Positions 9,357 through 17,577 of a DNA stretch of 58,137 nt are shown in pieces. The stretch spans positions 1-58,137 of the forward strand of contig CCRI01000026.1 in assembly GCA_000985875.1 (NCBI GenBank). The letters run 5' to 3'. How positions within the stretch are numbered: position 1 is the stretch's first letter; every line of letters begins with the position of its first letter. Origin of the DNA: Neorhizobium galegae bv. officinalis (GTDB lineage: Bacteria; Pseudomonadota; Alphaproteobacteria; Rhizobiales; Rhizobiaceae). The position numbers and the translations under genes are program-made. Under the pieces are notes generated by a model, which made no database searches, was not told the origin of the DNA, and saw only the letters and a program-made list of their open reading frames with translations.

Positions 9357-10280
9357 CTACTTCCGGCCCGCATCCGGAGAATGCCGCTCCCAATAGGGAA
9401 CCGGCCCATAAAGTTCCGCCAGGTATTCGATGAATGCCCGGACTTTTGATGGAAGATGCTGCCTGCTGGGGTAGACCGCCGAGACCGAGACGTTCTTCGA
9501 TCCTTCGTAGCCAGTCATCACCATCACCAACCGCCCGTCCTTGAGTTCGTTGCCGATATCCCAGGTGGATCTCAGCGCGATGCCGAGACCGGCGATCACC
9601 GCTTCGCGGATGACCTCGCTTGAATTGGTATTCAGCCTTCCCGCCGGCCGGTAGACCAGCGGGCCCTTGGGGCCTTCGAGCCGCCAGGGTTCGCCATTGT
9701 GCGCCGTCAGGCAGTGATGGCCCGCCAGTTCCTCGATGCTTGTCGGGGCGCCATGCCGCTCGACATAGGATGGCGAAGCACAGAGGATCCGCCGGACCTG
9801 AACGAGCTTGCGGGCGACAAGGCTCGAATCCTTCAGCTCTGAAATGCGGATCGCCACGTCGAAACCCTGGGCGATGATATCCGTGAACTCGTCCGACAGA
9901 ATCAGGTCGATGGAGAGATGCGGGTTTGCCTGCATGAATGTCGGCAGATGAGGCGCTATGTGCATTCGCCCGAACGAGGTCGGCGCCGAGATGCGCAGAT
10001 TGCCGGCGATCTCGGTCGACCGGCCCGAGACGAACTGCTCGGCATCCTCGATCCCCGTCAGGACATTGGCAATCCTGTCGTAAAACCCTTTTCCCGCGTC
10101 GGTCATTCCGATCTGGCGGGTCGTGCGCTGGAGGAGGCGCGTCCCCAGTTGTTCCTCCAGCCGCTTGATGCGCTTCGAGACCACCGCCGGGGAAATGCCG
10201 AGGCTCTTCGCCGCCGCCGACATATTTCCGCTGGCTGCGACTTTGACGAAGATTTCCAGATCGGCAAGATTGGTGATCAC
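9357..10280 (-). CDS. LysR family transcriptional regulator
   Basis: The 307-residue protein has an N-terminal winged HTH (residues 3-62: ADLEIFVKVAASGNMSAAAKSLGISP, then the recognition helix and RLEEQLGTRLLQRTTR). A LysR substrate-binding domain follows from about residue 90. The sequence is closest in style to the CrgA/YafC subgroup, whose effectors are mostly unknown. It is co-directional with glcB, 101 bp upstream of it, so regulation of the glyoxylate shunt is possible but unproven. On the other side is a hydantoinase-family gene on the same strand. Confidence 0.9.
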   Translation of the reverse strand: MITNLADLEIFVKVAASGNMSAAAKSLGISPAVVSKRIKRLEEQLGTRLLQRTTRQIGMTDAGKGFYDRIANVLTGIEDAEQFVSGRSTEIAGNLRISAPTSFGRMHIAPHLPTFMQANPHLSIDLILSDEFTDIIAQGFDVAIRISELKDSSLVARKLVQVRRILCASPSYVERHGAPTSIEELAGHHCLTAHNGEPWRLEGPKGPLVYRPAGRLNTNSSEVIREAVIAGLGIALRSTWDIGNELKDGRLVMVMTGYEGSKNVSVSAVYPSRQHLPSKVRAFIEYLAELYGPVPYWERHSPDAGRK

Positions 10281-10376
10281 TGCGATTTGTTCCCAGCTGG
10301 AATAAATACCGGCTCACTTACGCCTTGCTGAATAGGGCTTTACATGGCGGTTCACAACAGGCGTGCACAGGGGCGC

Positions 10377-12395
10377 TCAGAAACCGGATATCCTCGGCCT
10401 GCCGACCGCTACGGCGGTGATCCGCGCCTCGACCAGCTTTCGCGAGCCCTCGATTTCCGGCGCATCCAGCTCTTCTGAAACCGTCACGACGGCATCCTTG
10501 GCGCCGTCTGCATTCGCCTGTGCCAGGGCCGCAGCGATGGCGCACTCGCGGGCCGTCGCCACCGCCTGCGTTTCGCCGACGACTGAGAGCCGCTCGCCTG
10601 CGCCGGAGAGGATGAAGCGGCCTTCTTCCGGGGAGGTAACAACGACCGTGATGCTGGCGCGGACCTGGCCGACCACGGCGCCGACGGCATTCGCCACATC
10701 GGCATCTGCCGGAATGACCGACTGAGCCCCGAGCATCTCGGCGACAGCCGGATAATAGACCGGTGCCGAGGCCCCGAGCCCGATCAGCGGACGATCGAGT
10801 GATACGGAAAACCGGGCGATGCCGGGAACCCGTTTCAGAGCCCGGTCGACGGCGAGCGAAACCGCGGGATCGATGGCTTCGGCGCCGTCTTCGGCGAGAC
10901 AGGCGGCAAGTACGGCCTCGGAGGACTGACGGGTCAGCCGGCTCACGATCTTTTCCGCAAGCTCCTCCGGCGAGGCAGCGATCCCGCGCCCTGCGCCGTC
11001 CTTGCGCCGGGCGGCAAGTTCCAGACCCAGCCGCGCTGCCTCTCCGTGCCATTGGCTCTGGCGGCCGAGCACGTGGAGCGCATCCGAAGGGGTGATGCCG
11101 CAAAGATGCACCAGCCCTCTGGCAACCAGCCGGTCGAGGACTGCCCTTTGCGAGTTCATGGTCAGGAGATCGTTGAGCGGGATCGGCGCAGCGCCGATGC
11201 GGGTAAAAAGCGCCTGCTCCGGCGACTGCAGGCCCTGGGCCATCGCATCCGGCACGCCGGTTCGCACCACAAAGCGGCCGTCGTGCCGGCCGGCATGGCT
11301 GGCGCGCAGCTGTTTTTCCAGCGTCGACAGGATGATCTCGCCATGCGCCATAGCGGCGAGGCTCAGCGGCAGAAGCCGGCGCGGGCCGAGCGTGAGCCGC
11401 GCTTCGAGGCCGCGGTCATCGACATGGACCTCGGAATCGCCGCCGAGCCCGTAAGTGCGCAGCGCCACGGCCTCCACCATCGTGCGGTGACCGCCGACGA
11501 CAGCGCCTTCCTCCGCCAGCTTCGGCCGCCCGCCATCGAGGACCGCGACATCCGTCGTCGTGCCGCCGATGTCGGAGACGACCGCCTGGTCCAGCCCGGT
11601 CAGAAAATGCGCGCCGACAAGGCTTGCAGCGGGGCCGGAGAGGATGGTTTCGATCGGCCGCAGCCGGGCTTCGGCGGCCGAAATCAGTGCACCATCGCCG
11701 CGCACCACCATCATCGGCGCCGTGATGCCGCGCGTGGCCAAAAAGCCCTCGCAGGACCCCACCAGCCGGTCGATGATCGACACCAGCCGGGCATTCAGAA
11801 GCGTGGTCAACGCACGGCGAGGACCGCCGAGTTTCGACGAAAGCTCGTGGCTGCAGGTGACGGGCAGATGCGAAAGCGCACGAATACGGTCCCTCACCCG
11901 GATTTCATGAGCCGGATTCCGGACGGCGAAATAGCCGGCAACCGCAAAGGACGAGACCGTGCCCGCCAGCGCCGGCATGGCCGCTTCGAGCGCGGTCATA
12001 TCCAGCGGTGTCTCGTTGCCGTGCACGTCATGGCCGCCAGGCAGGAAGATCACCGGATCGCTTCCCAGCGCCTCGGCAAGTCCGCCACGGGTGAGATCCT
12101 CCTCTGTGAAGCCGACCATGATCAAGGCGGCCCGACCGCCCTGCCCTTCGACCAGCGCATTGGTGGCGAGCGTGGTCGACAGCGAAACGAGGCCGATTGC
12201 CGAGGCGGGGGCAGCACTTTTCTCCAGCACCGCATCGACGGCGCCGGCAATGCCAACCGCCAGGTCATGCCGCGTCGTCAGCGATTTAGCCTTGGCGATA
12301 ACGCCTTCGCCCTCGCGGAACAGCACGGCATCCGTATAGGTGCCGCCGGTATCAATCCCGAGAAGGAGGGGGCCGGAAGGAAGGGATGAAGCCAC
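10377..12395 (-). CDS. Hydantoinase/oxoprolinase family protein (HyuA-like)
   Basis: The 672-residue product matches the hydantoinase A/oxoprolinase family of ATP-dependent amidohydrolases with an actin-like fold. The N-terminal phosphate motif LLGIDTGGTYTDAVLF (about residues 11-26) and a second block VSDIGGTTTDVAVLDGG (about 260-276) are both present. Members usually work with a HyuB subunit; none is adjacent. A GTG start is used. The gene is 52 bp downstream of a P450 gene on the same strand, so they may be co-transcribed. The substrate cannot be told; 5-oxoproline, hydantoins and acetone-like ketones are all family precedents. Confidence 0.85.
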   Translation of the reverse strand: MASSLPSGPLLLGIDTGGTYTDAVLFREGEGVIAKAKSLTTRHDLAVGIAGAVDAVLEKSAAPASAIGLVSLSTTLATNALVEGQGGRAALIMVGFTEEDLTRGGLAEALGSDPVIFLPGGHDVHGNETPLDMTALEAAMPALAGTVSSFAVAGYFAVRNPAHEIRVRDRIRALSHLPVTCSHELSSKLGGPRRALTTLLNARLVSIIDRLVGSCEGFLATRGITAPMMVVRGDGALISAAEARLRPIETILSGPAASLVGAHFLTGLDQAVVSDIGGTTTDVAVLDGGRPKLAEEGAVVGGHRTMVEAVALRTYGLGGDSEVHVDDRGLEARLTLGPRRLLPLSLAAMAHGEIILSTLEKQLRASHAGRHDGRFVVRTGVPDAMAQGLQSPEQALFTRIGAAPIPLNDLLTMNSQRAVLDRLVARGLVHLCGITPSDALHVLGRQSQWHGEAARLGLELAARRKDGAGRGIAASPEELAEKIVSRLTRQSSEAVLAACLAEDGAEAIDPAVSLAVDRALKRVPGIARFSVSLDRPLIGLGASAPVYYPAVAEMLGAQSVIPADADVANAVGAVVGQVRASITVVVTSPEEGRFILSGAGERLSVVGETQAVATARECAIAAALAQANADGAKDAVVTVSEELDAPEIEGSRKLVEARITAVAVGRPRISGF

Positions 12396-12447
12396 GCGAA
12401 AATCCTGAAGATCGGTCCATGGATCAATAGCGCATAGGCCGCCAAGA

Positions 12448-13866
12448 TCAATTCACCAGCGGAGACCTCTGATGTCGCGGACTGACCCGCATCAGCAGGC
12501 CGTCGCGCGGCTGGGTGGTCAGCTTCTGGACCGGCCAGACCTTCGTTTCGGGCGTAACGTCGAACCGATAGTCCCGCATCAGCACCGCGAGCGCGATCAC
12601 CGCTTCCTGGAGGGCGAAGGTCGCACCGATGCAGGTGCGCGGGCCGGCACCGAAAGGCAAGTACTGGAACCGATTCAGCTTGCCGCGATTTTCGGGCAGA
12701 AAACGTTCCGGCATGAAGGCGCGCGGCTTTTCCCAATACAGTTCGTGGCGATGCAACGTCCAGGGCATGACCAGCACGGTCACGCCGGCGTCGATCCTGA
12801 CCGTCTTACCTTCCGGGCTCGTCCAGCTGTCGTCGCTGATCGCTTCGCGGTTGATCGAGGGCGCCGGCGGATAGAGCCGCAATGCTTCCTCGAACGCCGC
12901 CCGCACCCACGGCATCAGATCCAGCCACTCGACCGGATCGGCACCGGTCGCCAGAACGCGATCGATTTCCTCTTGCATGGCCTGCCGCACCGACGGCGAC
13001 TCCGCGACGCAATAGAGCGTCCAGGCAAGCGCCCGGGCCGTCGTCTCGTGCCCCGCGCCGATGAAGGTGAGGATATTGTCCTCGATCTCGCCCATGGTCA
13101 GCCCGTCCGGGCCGGCAAGCTGAAGCAGTAGCGTCAGGAAATCCTGCGGCACATTGTCGGGATGTTCGCGCATCCGCTCCTGCCGCATGAGCATGGTTTC
13201 GGCAACCACGCGCCGGAACTTGTCGAGGATCCGCCTGCCGCCGATGCGCGTGACGCGTGGCACCCAGGGCGGCGCGCGCAGCATGTCCATCGGGTCGATC
13301 CGGCCCATGCGATGCAGAAGCTGGTCAACATCGTCGGCAACGGTCTCCTTGTTGCCGGCGATCTCGCCGGAAAACAGGGTTTCGGCGAGGATGGCATAGG
13401 TCAGTTCGGTCATATCGACCGAAATATCGCGGACCGAGCCCTCGGCGCCGGCCTCGGCATATTTCCTCGAGAACTCCTCGGTCTGGCTCAGCATCTGACC
13501 GGCGAAACCGCGGGAATGCCTTGGCGTGAAAACCGGCGCCATTGCCTTGCGGCAGCGTTTCCAGACCTCGCCTTCCGCGGTCAGCAGGCCGTCCCGGAGG
13601 ATCGGGCGAAGGACGAGCTGGCGGATTTCCGACATCTCGTAATTGCCGACATTATCCACCAGGATATGCCGGATAAGCCCGGGATGATTGACGATCAGCG
13701 TCCGTTCCTTGAAGAACTTCGTCTCGAACCAGGGCAGCGTGTAGGAGACCTTTCCCCACAGCTCCAGAGGATTGCGCAGCGCAGTCCAGATGACCTCGAT
13801 CGGGTTCAGCAACCGATCCCGATGCGGAGGTGCGGGCGGAACGAAGGGTTCGGGGCGGATGTCCAT
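12448..13866 (-). CDS. Cytochrome P450
   Basis: The 472-residue protein carries the P450 hallmarks: I-helix oxygen-binding motif AGHETT (residues 271-276), K-helix ExxR (Glu327-Arg330 in EEALRLYPP) and heme-ligand loop FGAGPRTCIG with Cys412. There is no N-terminal membrane anchor or fused reductase domain, so it should be a soluble enzyme needing separate electron carriers; none is encoded nearby. A strong ribosome-binding site (AGGAGG, 7-nt spacing) marks the ATG at 13866. The substrate is unknown. The hydantoinase-like gene follows closely on the same strand. Confidence 0.93.
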   Translation of the reverse strand: MDIRPEPFVPPAPPHRDRLLNPIEVIWTALRNPLELWGKVSYTLPWFETKFFKERTLIVNHPGLIRHILVDNVGNYEMSEIRQLVLRPILRDGLLTAEGEVWKRCRKAMAPVFTPRHSRGFAGQMLSQTEEFSRKYAEAGAEGSVRDISVDMTELTYAILAETLFSGEIAGNKETVADDVDQLLHRMGRIDPMDMLRAPPWVPRVTRIGGRRILDKFRRVVAETMLMRQERMREHPDNVPQDFLTLLLQLAGPDGLTMGEIEDNILTFIGAGHETTARALAWTLYCVAESPSVRQAMQEEIDRVLATGADPVEWLDLMPWVRAAFEEALRLYPPAPSINREAISDDSWTSPEGKTVRIDAGVTVLVMPWTLHRHELYWEKPRAFMPERFLPENRGKLNRFQYLPFGAGPRTCIGATFALQEAVIALAVLMRDYRFDVTPETKVWPVQKLTTQPRDGLLMRVSPRHQRSPLVN

Positions 13867-13910
13867 GGACAGCCCTCCTCAGGAGTTTCCTATGGAGGGT
13901 ATATCAGCCG

Positions 13911-14846
13911 TCAGAGGAGGGATTTCAACTCGGCGAGCTTGTCGTTGACCAGCCAGCCGTAATAATTCTCTTCCGGCAGGCCGCCGCGGGCAGCCAGGGC
14001 CGCGGCGCGCTGCGGCGAACCGCCGGTATTGTAGAGCGTCGCGGTAATGCCGGGATTGCGGGAAATGTCCATGCCGGCGATCGACTTGTAGTCGTCGATC
14101 GAGCGGCGGATGCTGGCTGCCATATAGGCGAGCGACTTGTCCGGATCCATGATCGCGTCATAAACCGCAGCAGCCTTGTTCTCGTCGAGCTTCGGATAAC
14201 CGGAGGTTCTGGCCACCATGTCCGAGAGCATCAGCGCCGTCAGGGGATTGACCTGGCCGAGGCCAAAAGTCTGGCCCGCATAGAAGGGCTGAAAGAAGAC
14301 CGCACTGAAACGATTGTCCGGAAACGAGGTGCCGCCGACCGAACGGCCGCGAAAGCTCTTTTCCCAGACGCCTTCGCGGCAGGTCCAGAGCTTGTAGGAA
14401 TCGGCGAAGTCGCCGCATTTGCTGAATTCCGGCCGGTCGAGGAACTGCTGGATGCTCTCGTCGCCGTAGCCGAAACGAAAACTGTTGCCGGCATAGGCGG
14501 CCGCCTTGACGTAATAGGTCTGCAGCCGGTCGTACGCATCGACATTGTAGGTATGCTCGCCGACGATCGCGCCGATCATGTGGATCGGATCGATACCGTA
14601 GTCGGCCGCCGTCGACCTGACCTTGGCGATCAGCTTCTTGTCGGAAGCCAAAAGGTCGCGGATCTTCTCGTATTTGTCATCGAAGGTCGTGCGCCCGGCA
14701 CGGGTCCGACGCACCGAGGCGCCCGGGATCTTCGGCTGTTCCGCGTGACGATTTCCTTCGGGAACCATCGTGAGGCCGCCTGCGAACGCGGAAGAGGCCG
14801 CGGACGTCGCGACGACAAGGATCAGTGCCAGAAGGATGCGTTTCAA
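13911..14846 (-). CDS. DUF1402 family exported protein, possible lysozyme-like fold
   Basis: The product has a clean signal peptide when started at TTG 14846 (MKRILLALILVVATSAASSAFA), giving 311 residues. An ATG at 14927 in the same frame would put 27 non-hydrophobic residues in front of the signal peptide and is less likely. The rest matches rhizobial DUF1402 proteins. I see an order of residues like that of lytic transglycosylases: Glu97 in IVGEHTYN, GLGQ at 195-198, and YN at 272-273 in ATLYNTGG. Two cysteines (144, 156 in this numbering) lie in the long insert between them. The function is unknown. The gene lies downstream of hslU on the same strand, separated by about 210 bp. Confidence 0.8.
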   Translation of the reverse strand: MKRILLALILVVATSAASSAFAGGLTMVPEGNRHAEQPKIPGASVRRTRAGRTTFDDKYEKIRDLLASDKKLIAKVRSTAADYGIDPIHMIGAIVGEHTYNVDAYDRLQTYYVKAAAYAGNSFRFGYGDESIQQFLDRPEFSKCGDFADSYKLWTCREGVWEKSFRGRSVGGTSFPDNRFSAVFFQPFYAGQTFGLGQVNPLTALMLSDMVARTSGYPKLDENKAAAVYDAIMDPDKSLAYMAASIRRSIDDYKSIAGMDISRNPGITATLYNTGGSPQRAAALAARGGLPEENYYGWLVNDKLAELKSLL

Positions 14847-14957
14847 GATTTTTGCGTGTCCCAGGACTTCGACTATGCCGTTCTCCGGCACGGGATGCTG
14901 AAAGCCATTCCAAACCGACTCACTCAAGCGCCGGATATTTCCATGAAAACGCGCTTC

Positions 14958-14976
14958 CCTTACGCGAGGCGTAAGG
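14958..14976. repeat. Perfect 8-bp inverted repeat between hslU and the DUF1402 gene
   Basis: CCTTACGC and GCGTAAGG flank a 3-nt loop (GAG). It lies 112 bp upstream of the chosen DUF1402 start and could be an operator or an RNA hairpin. There is no T-tract, so it is not an obvious terminator. Confidence 0.5.
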
Positions 14977-15025
14977 ACCGTGTCGAGACGCGGGCGTTCA
15001 AAATCCCGTCAGCGCCGGCAAATGA

Positions 15026-15048
15026 GCAGCCGGACGTTGCCCGGCTGC
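15026..15048 (-). terminator. Candidate terminator hairpin downstream of hslU
   Basis: Arms GCAGCCGG and CCGGCTGC (8 bp, 7-nt loop) begin 13 nt after the hslU stop codon on the minus strand. Only a short T-run follows, so termination may be weak or Rho-assisted. Confidence 0.4.
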
Positions 15049-15060
15049 CACGATTGCCGC

Positions 15061-16368
15061 TCAGAGAATGTAGCGCGACAGATCCGTATCGGCCGCGAGA
15101 TCGCCGACATGCTTCTTGACGTATTCCGCATCGATCATCACCGTCGTGCCGCCCTGGTCCGGGGCGTTGAACGAGATTTCGTCGAGCACCCGTTCCATCA
15201 CGGTCTGCAGCCGGCGGGCGCCGATATTCTCGACCGAGGAGTTGAGGTGCACGGCGACATCCGCCAGAGCGTCGATCGCATCCTCGGTGAAGTCCAGCGT
15301 CAGTTCTTCCGTTTCCATCAGCGCCTTGTACTGACGGATGAGGCTCGCCTCTGTTTCCGTCAGGATGCGGCGGAAATCCTCCTTGGTGAGCGGCCTCAAC
15401 TCGACCCGGATCGGCAGGCGGCCCTGAAGTTCCGGCAGGAGGTCGGAAGGCTTCGACACGTGGAAGGCACCCGAGGCGATGAACAGGATGTGATCGGTCT
15501 TCACCGGTCCATATTTGGTCGAGACCGTGGTGCCCTCGACCAGCGGCAGCAGGTCTCGCTGCACGCCTTCGCGGGACACACCGGCGCCCATGCCGCCGTC
15601 GCGCGCGGCGATCTTGTCGATCTCGTCCAGGAAGACGATGCCGTCGTTTTCGACCGAGCGAACGGCTTCACGCTGGATGACCTCGTTGTCGATCAGCTTG
15701 TCGGATTCGTCGCGGATCAGCTCGCCATAGGATTTCTTGACGGTGGTACGGACCTTCTTGGTGCGGCCCCCCATCGCCTTGCCGAACATTTCCGACAGGT
15801 TCAGGACGCCGATATTGGCACCCGGCATGCCGGGGATCTCGAAGCCGGGCATGCCGGAACCGCTGTCGGCCACTTCGATATCGATTTCCTTGTCATCCAT
15901 CTCACCGTTGCGCAGCTTCTTGCGGAAGCTGTCGCGGGTGGCAGGCGAGGCCGTGGGGCCCACCAAGGCATCGAGCACCCTTTCCTCGGCGCTCATATGG
16001 GCCTTGGCCTGCACGTCGGCGCGCATCTTGTCGCGCACGAGGCCGATGCCGATCTCGACGAGATCGCGGATGATCTGCTCAACGTCGCGGCCGACATAAC
16101 CGACTTCGGTGAACTTGGTCGCTTCGACCTTGATGAAGGGCGCCCCGGCAAGCTTGGCGAGGCGACGGGAGATTTCCGTCTTGCCGACGCCGGTCGGGCC
16201 GATCATCAGAATGTTCTTCGGCATCACTTCGTCGCGCAGGCTCTCGTCGAGCTGGTGGCGGCGCCAGCGATTGCGCAGCGCAATCGCCACCGCGCGCTTG
16301 GCGTCGTGCTGGCCGATGATGTGCCGATCCAGCTCGGAGACGATTTCCCGGGGTGAAAAGTTACTCAT
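15061..16368 (-). CDS. hslU: ATP-dependent protease ATPase subunit HslU
   Basis: This is the 435-residue AAA+ unfoldase of the HslVU (ClpYQ) protease. The Walker A motif GPTGVGKT is at residues 57-64, followed by the conserved stretch ending in TEVGYVGRDVEQIIRDL. Walker B FLDEIDKIA, the sensor motifs and the C-terminal tail DLSRYIL, which docks into HslV, are all present. The I-domain insert is of normal size. The start overlaps the stop codon of the GNAT gene by 4 bp. That gene in turn overlaps hslV, so all three should be translated from one message. Confidence 0.97.
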   Translation of the reverse strand: MSNFSPREIVSELDRHIIGQHDAKRAVAIALRNRWRRHQLDESLRDEVMPKNILMIGPTGVGKTEISRRLAKLAGAPFIKVEATKFTEVGYVGRDVEQIIRDLVEIGIGLVRDKMRADVQAKAHMSAEERVLDALVGPTASPATRDSFRKKLRNGEMDDKEIDIEVADSGSGMPGFEIPGMPGANIGVLNLSEMFGKAMGGRTKKVRTTVKKSYGELIRDESDKLIDNEVIQREAVRSVENDGIVFLDEIDKIAARDGGMGAGVSREGVQRDLLPLVEGTTVSTKYGPVKTDHILFIASGAFHVSKPSDLLPELQGRLPIRVELRPLTKEDFRRILTETEASLIRQYKALMETEELTLDFTEDAIDALADVAVHLNSSVENIGARRLQTVMERVLDEISFNAPDQGGTTVMIDAEYVKKHVGDLAADTDLSRYIL

Positions 16369-16883
16369 GTCAAATCCGTTTCTTCTGATGCATCCAGCGC
16401 CATGAAATGGGCCGGACCGTAAATGGATGTCCTGGTGTCGACGTAGCGGAAGCCGGCCTTTTCATAGGCGCGGATCGCTTGGATGTTCTCCGGATCCGGA
16501 TCGATGACGATCCTTTTCGCGCCGTTCTCGAAAAGTTCAGAGGTCAGCTGGCGGATGATCGCGCTGCCATGGCCGATGCCGACAAGTTCAGCATTGCCGA
16601 TCGAGATGTCGATGCCAAGCGTGCCCTTCGGCTGATCCTGATAGGGATGATCCTCTTCGAGATGCGGGTCGTAGTACTGGAGATAGGCGATCGGCCTGCC
16701 GTCCAGTTCCGCGATCATCGGCCGGGTCTCGACGCTCGTCATCGAATATTCGATGCTCGCCAGTTCCTCGTCGACCCCGCCCCACCATTTCGCGATATGC
16801 GGCTCGGCGAGCCATGTCGCCAAGAGAGGAAAATCCTCACGGGTGACATCACGAAAAGAGTAGCGGGGGGCGCCGTCAGCCAT
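16365..16883 (-). CDS. GNAT family N-acetyltransferase (AacA4-like)
   Basis: The 172-residue protein begins YSFRDVTREDFPLLATWLAEPHIAKWW and continues with GIGHGSAIIRQLTSELFENGAKRIVIDPDPENIQAIRAYEKAGF. These are the substrate and acetyl-CoA regions typical of the AAC(6')-like branch of GNAT enzymes. The R/Q-x-x-G-x-G/A loop appears as GIGHGSA. It overlaps hslV by 8 bp and hslU by 4 bp, so it is translationally coupled into the protease operon. The substrate is unknown. Similarity to aminoglycoside acetyltransferases does not show resistance here; protein or small-molecule acetylation linked to proteolysis is an alternative. Confidence 0.85.
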   Translation of the reverse strand: MADGAPRYSFRDVTREDFPLLATWLAEPHIAKWWGGVDEELASIEYSMTSVETRPMIAELDGRPIAYLQYYDPHLEEDHPYQDQPKGTLGIDISIGNAELVGIGHGSAIIRQLTSELFENGAKRIVIDPDPENIQAIRAYEKAGFRYVDTRTSIYGPAHFMALDASEETDLT

Positions 16884-17403
16884 CGGCGTCCAGCGTCTCG
16901 ATGACCAGATTGTGGTTGGTGTAGACGCAGATATCGGCGGCGATATCGAGTGCCTTGCGGGCGATCTCTTCGGCCGACTTGTCCGTATCCATCATCGCGC
17001 GGGCGGCGGCATAGGCATAGTTGCCGCCGGAACCGATCGCGATGGTTCCGTGCTCCGGCTCCAGCACGTCGCCATTGCCGGTGATCGCCAGCGTGGTCGA
17101 CTTGTCGGCGACCAGCATCATCGCTTCGAGATTGCGCAGGTATTTGTCGGTACGCCAATCCTTGGCGAGCTCGACGGCCGCGCGCATCAGCTGGCCGGGA
17201 TATTGCTCGAGCTTCTTTTCAAGTCGGTCGAGCAGCGTGAACGCGTCGGCGGTGGCACCAGCGAAACCGGCGATCACTTCGCCCTTGCCGATGCGGCGCA
17301 CCTTGCGGGCATTGCCCTTCATCACGGTCTGGCCGAGGCTCACCTGGCCGTCGCCTGCCATGATGACCTTGCCGCCCTTTCTCACTGTAATAATCGTTGT
17401 CAT
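16876..17403 (-). CDS. hslV: ATP-dependent protease peptidase subunit HslV
   Basis: The 175-residue product is the proteasome-beta-like peptidase of HslVU. Met removal exposes the nucleophile Thr2 (TTIITVRKGGKVIMAGDGQVSLG). The remainder matches HslV closely, including GNARKVRRIG, GFAGATADAFTLLDRLEKKLE and the C-terminal ICVYTNHNLVIETLDA. No propeptide precedes the Thr, unlike some alphaproteobacterial HslV proteins. The gene is first in the hslV-GNAT-hslU operon and diverges from hisB across 174 bp. Confidence 0.96.
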   Translation of the reverse strand: MTTIITVRKGGKVIMAGDGQVSLGQTVMKGNARKVRRIGKGEVIAGFAGATADAFTLLDRLEKKLEQYPGQLMRAAVELAKDWRTDKYLRNLEAMMLVADKSTTLAITGNGDVLEPEHGTIAIGSGGNYAYAAARAMMDTDKSAEEIARKALDIAADICVYTNHNLVIETLDADG

Positions 17404-17464
17404 AAAGCACCTGTTCGCCCGTCTTTCGGGCTTTCGTTTATGGGCATTTCGGCCCCGTTGAGCA

Positions 17465-17494
17465 TTTATGTAAGTCGGTCCAGGGCGAATGCAA
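17465..17494 (-). promoter_or_regulatory. Candidate promoter of hslV-GNAT-hslU
   Basis: Read on the minus strand, TTGCAT (17494-17489) and TACATAAA (17472-17465) are separated by 16 nt and lie 62-91 bp before the hslV start. The pair resembles sigma70 elements. The CTTACAT around the -10 also looks like alphaproteobacterial RpoH sites, which would suit a heat-shock protease. This is pattern matching only. Confidence 0.3.
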
Positions 17495-17577
17495 TCTCAT
17501 GACGCGATACCGCAGCGACACCCCTGCTTTTGCTGGATATTTGATGTCGTGCCTGATAAGGAGCGCTGATCGACCGC

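Noticed and set aside
9256..10317. N-terminal extension of glcB in the same open frame (1077 codons in total)
   Set aside because: The upstream part lies under the LysR gene in another frame, and the family-length start at 9255 has a strong ribosome-binding site.
16365..16883. Antibiotic resistance gene (AAC(6')-like)
   Set aside because: Family resemblance only. The position inside hslVU and the core-gene context give no support for acquired resistance.
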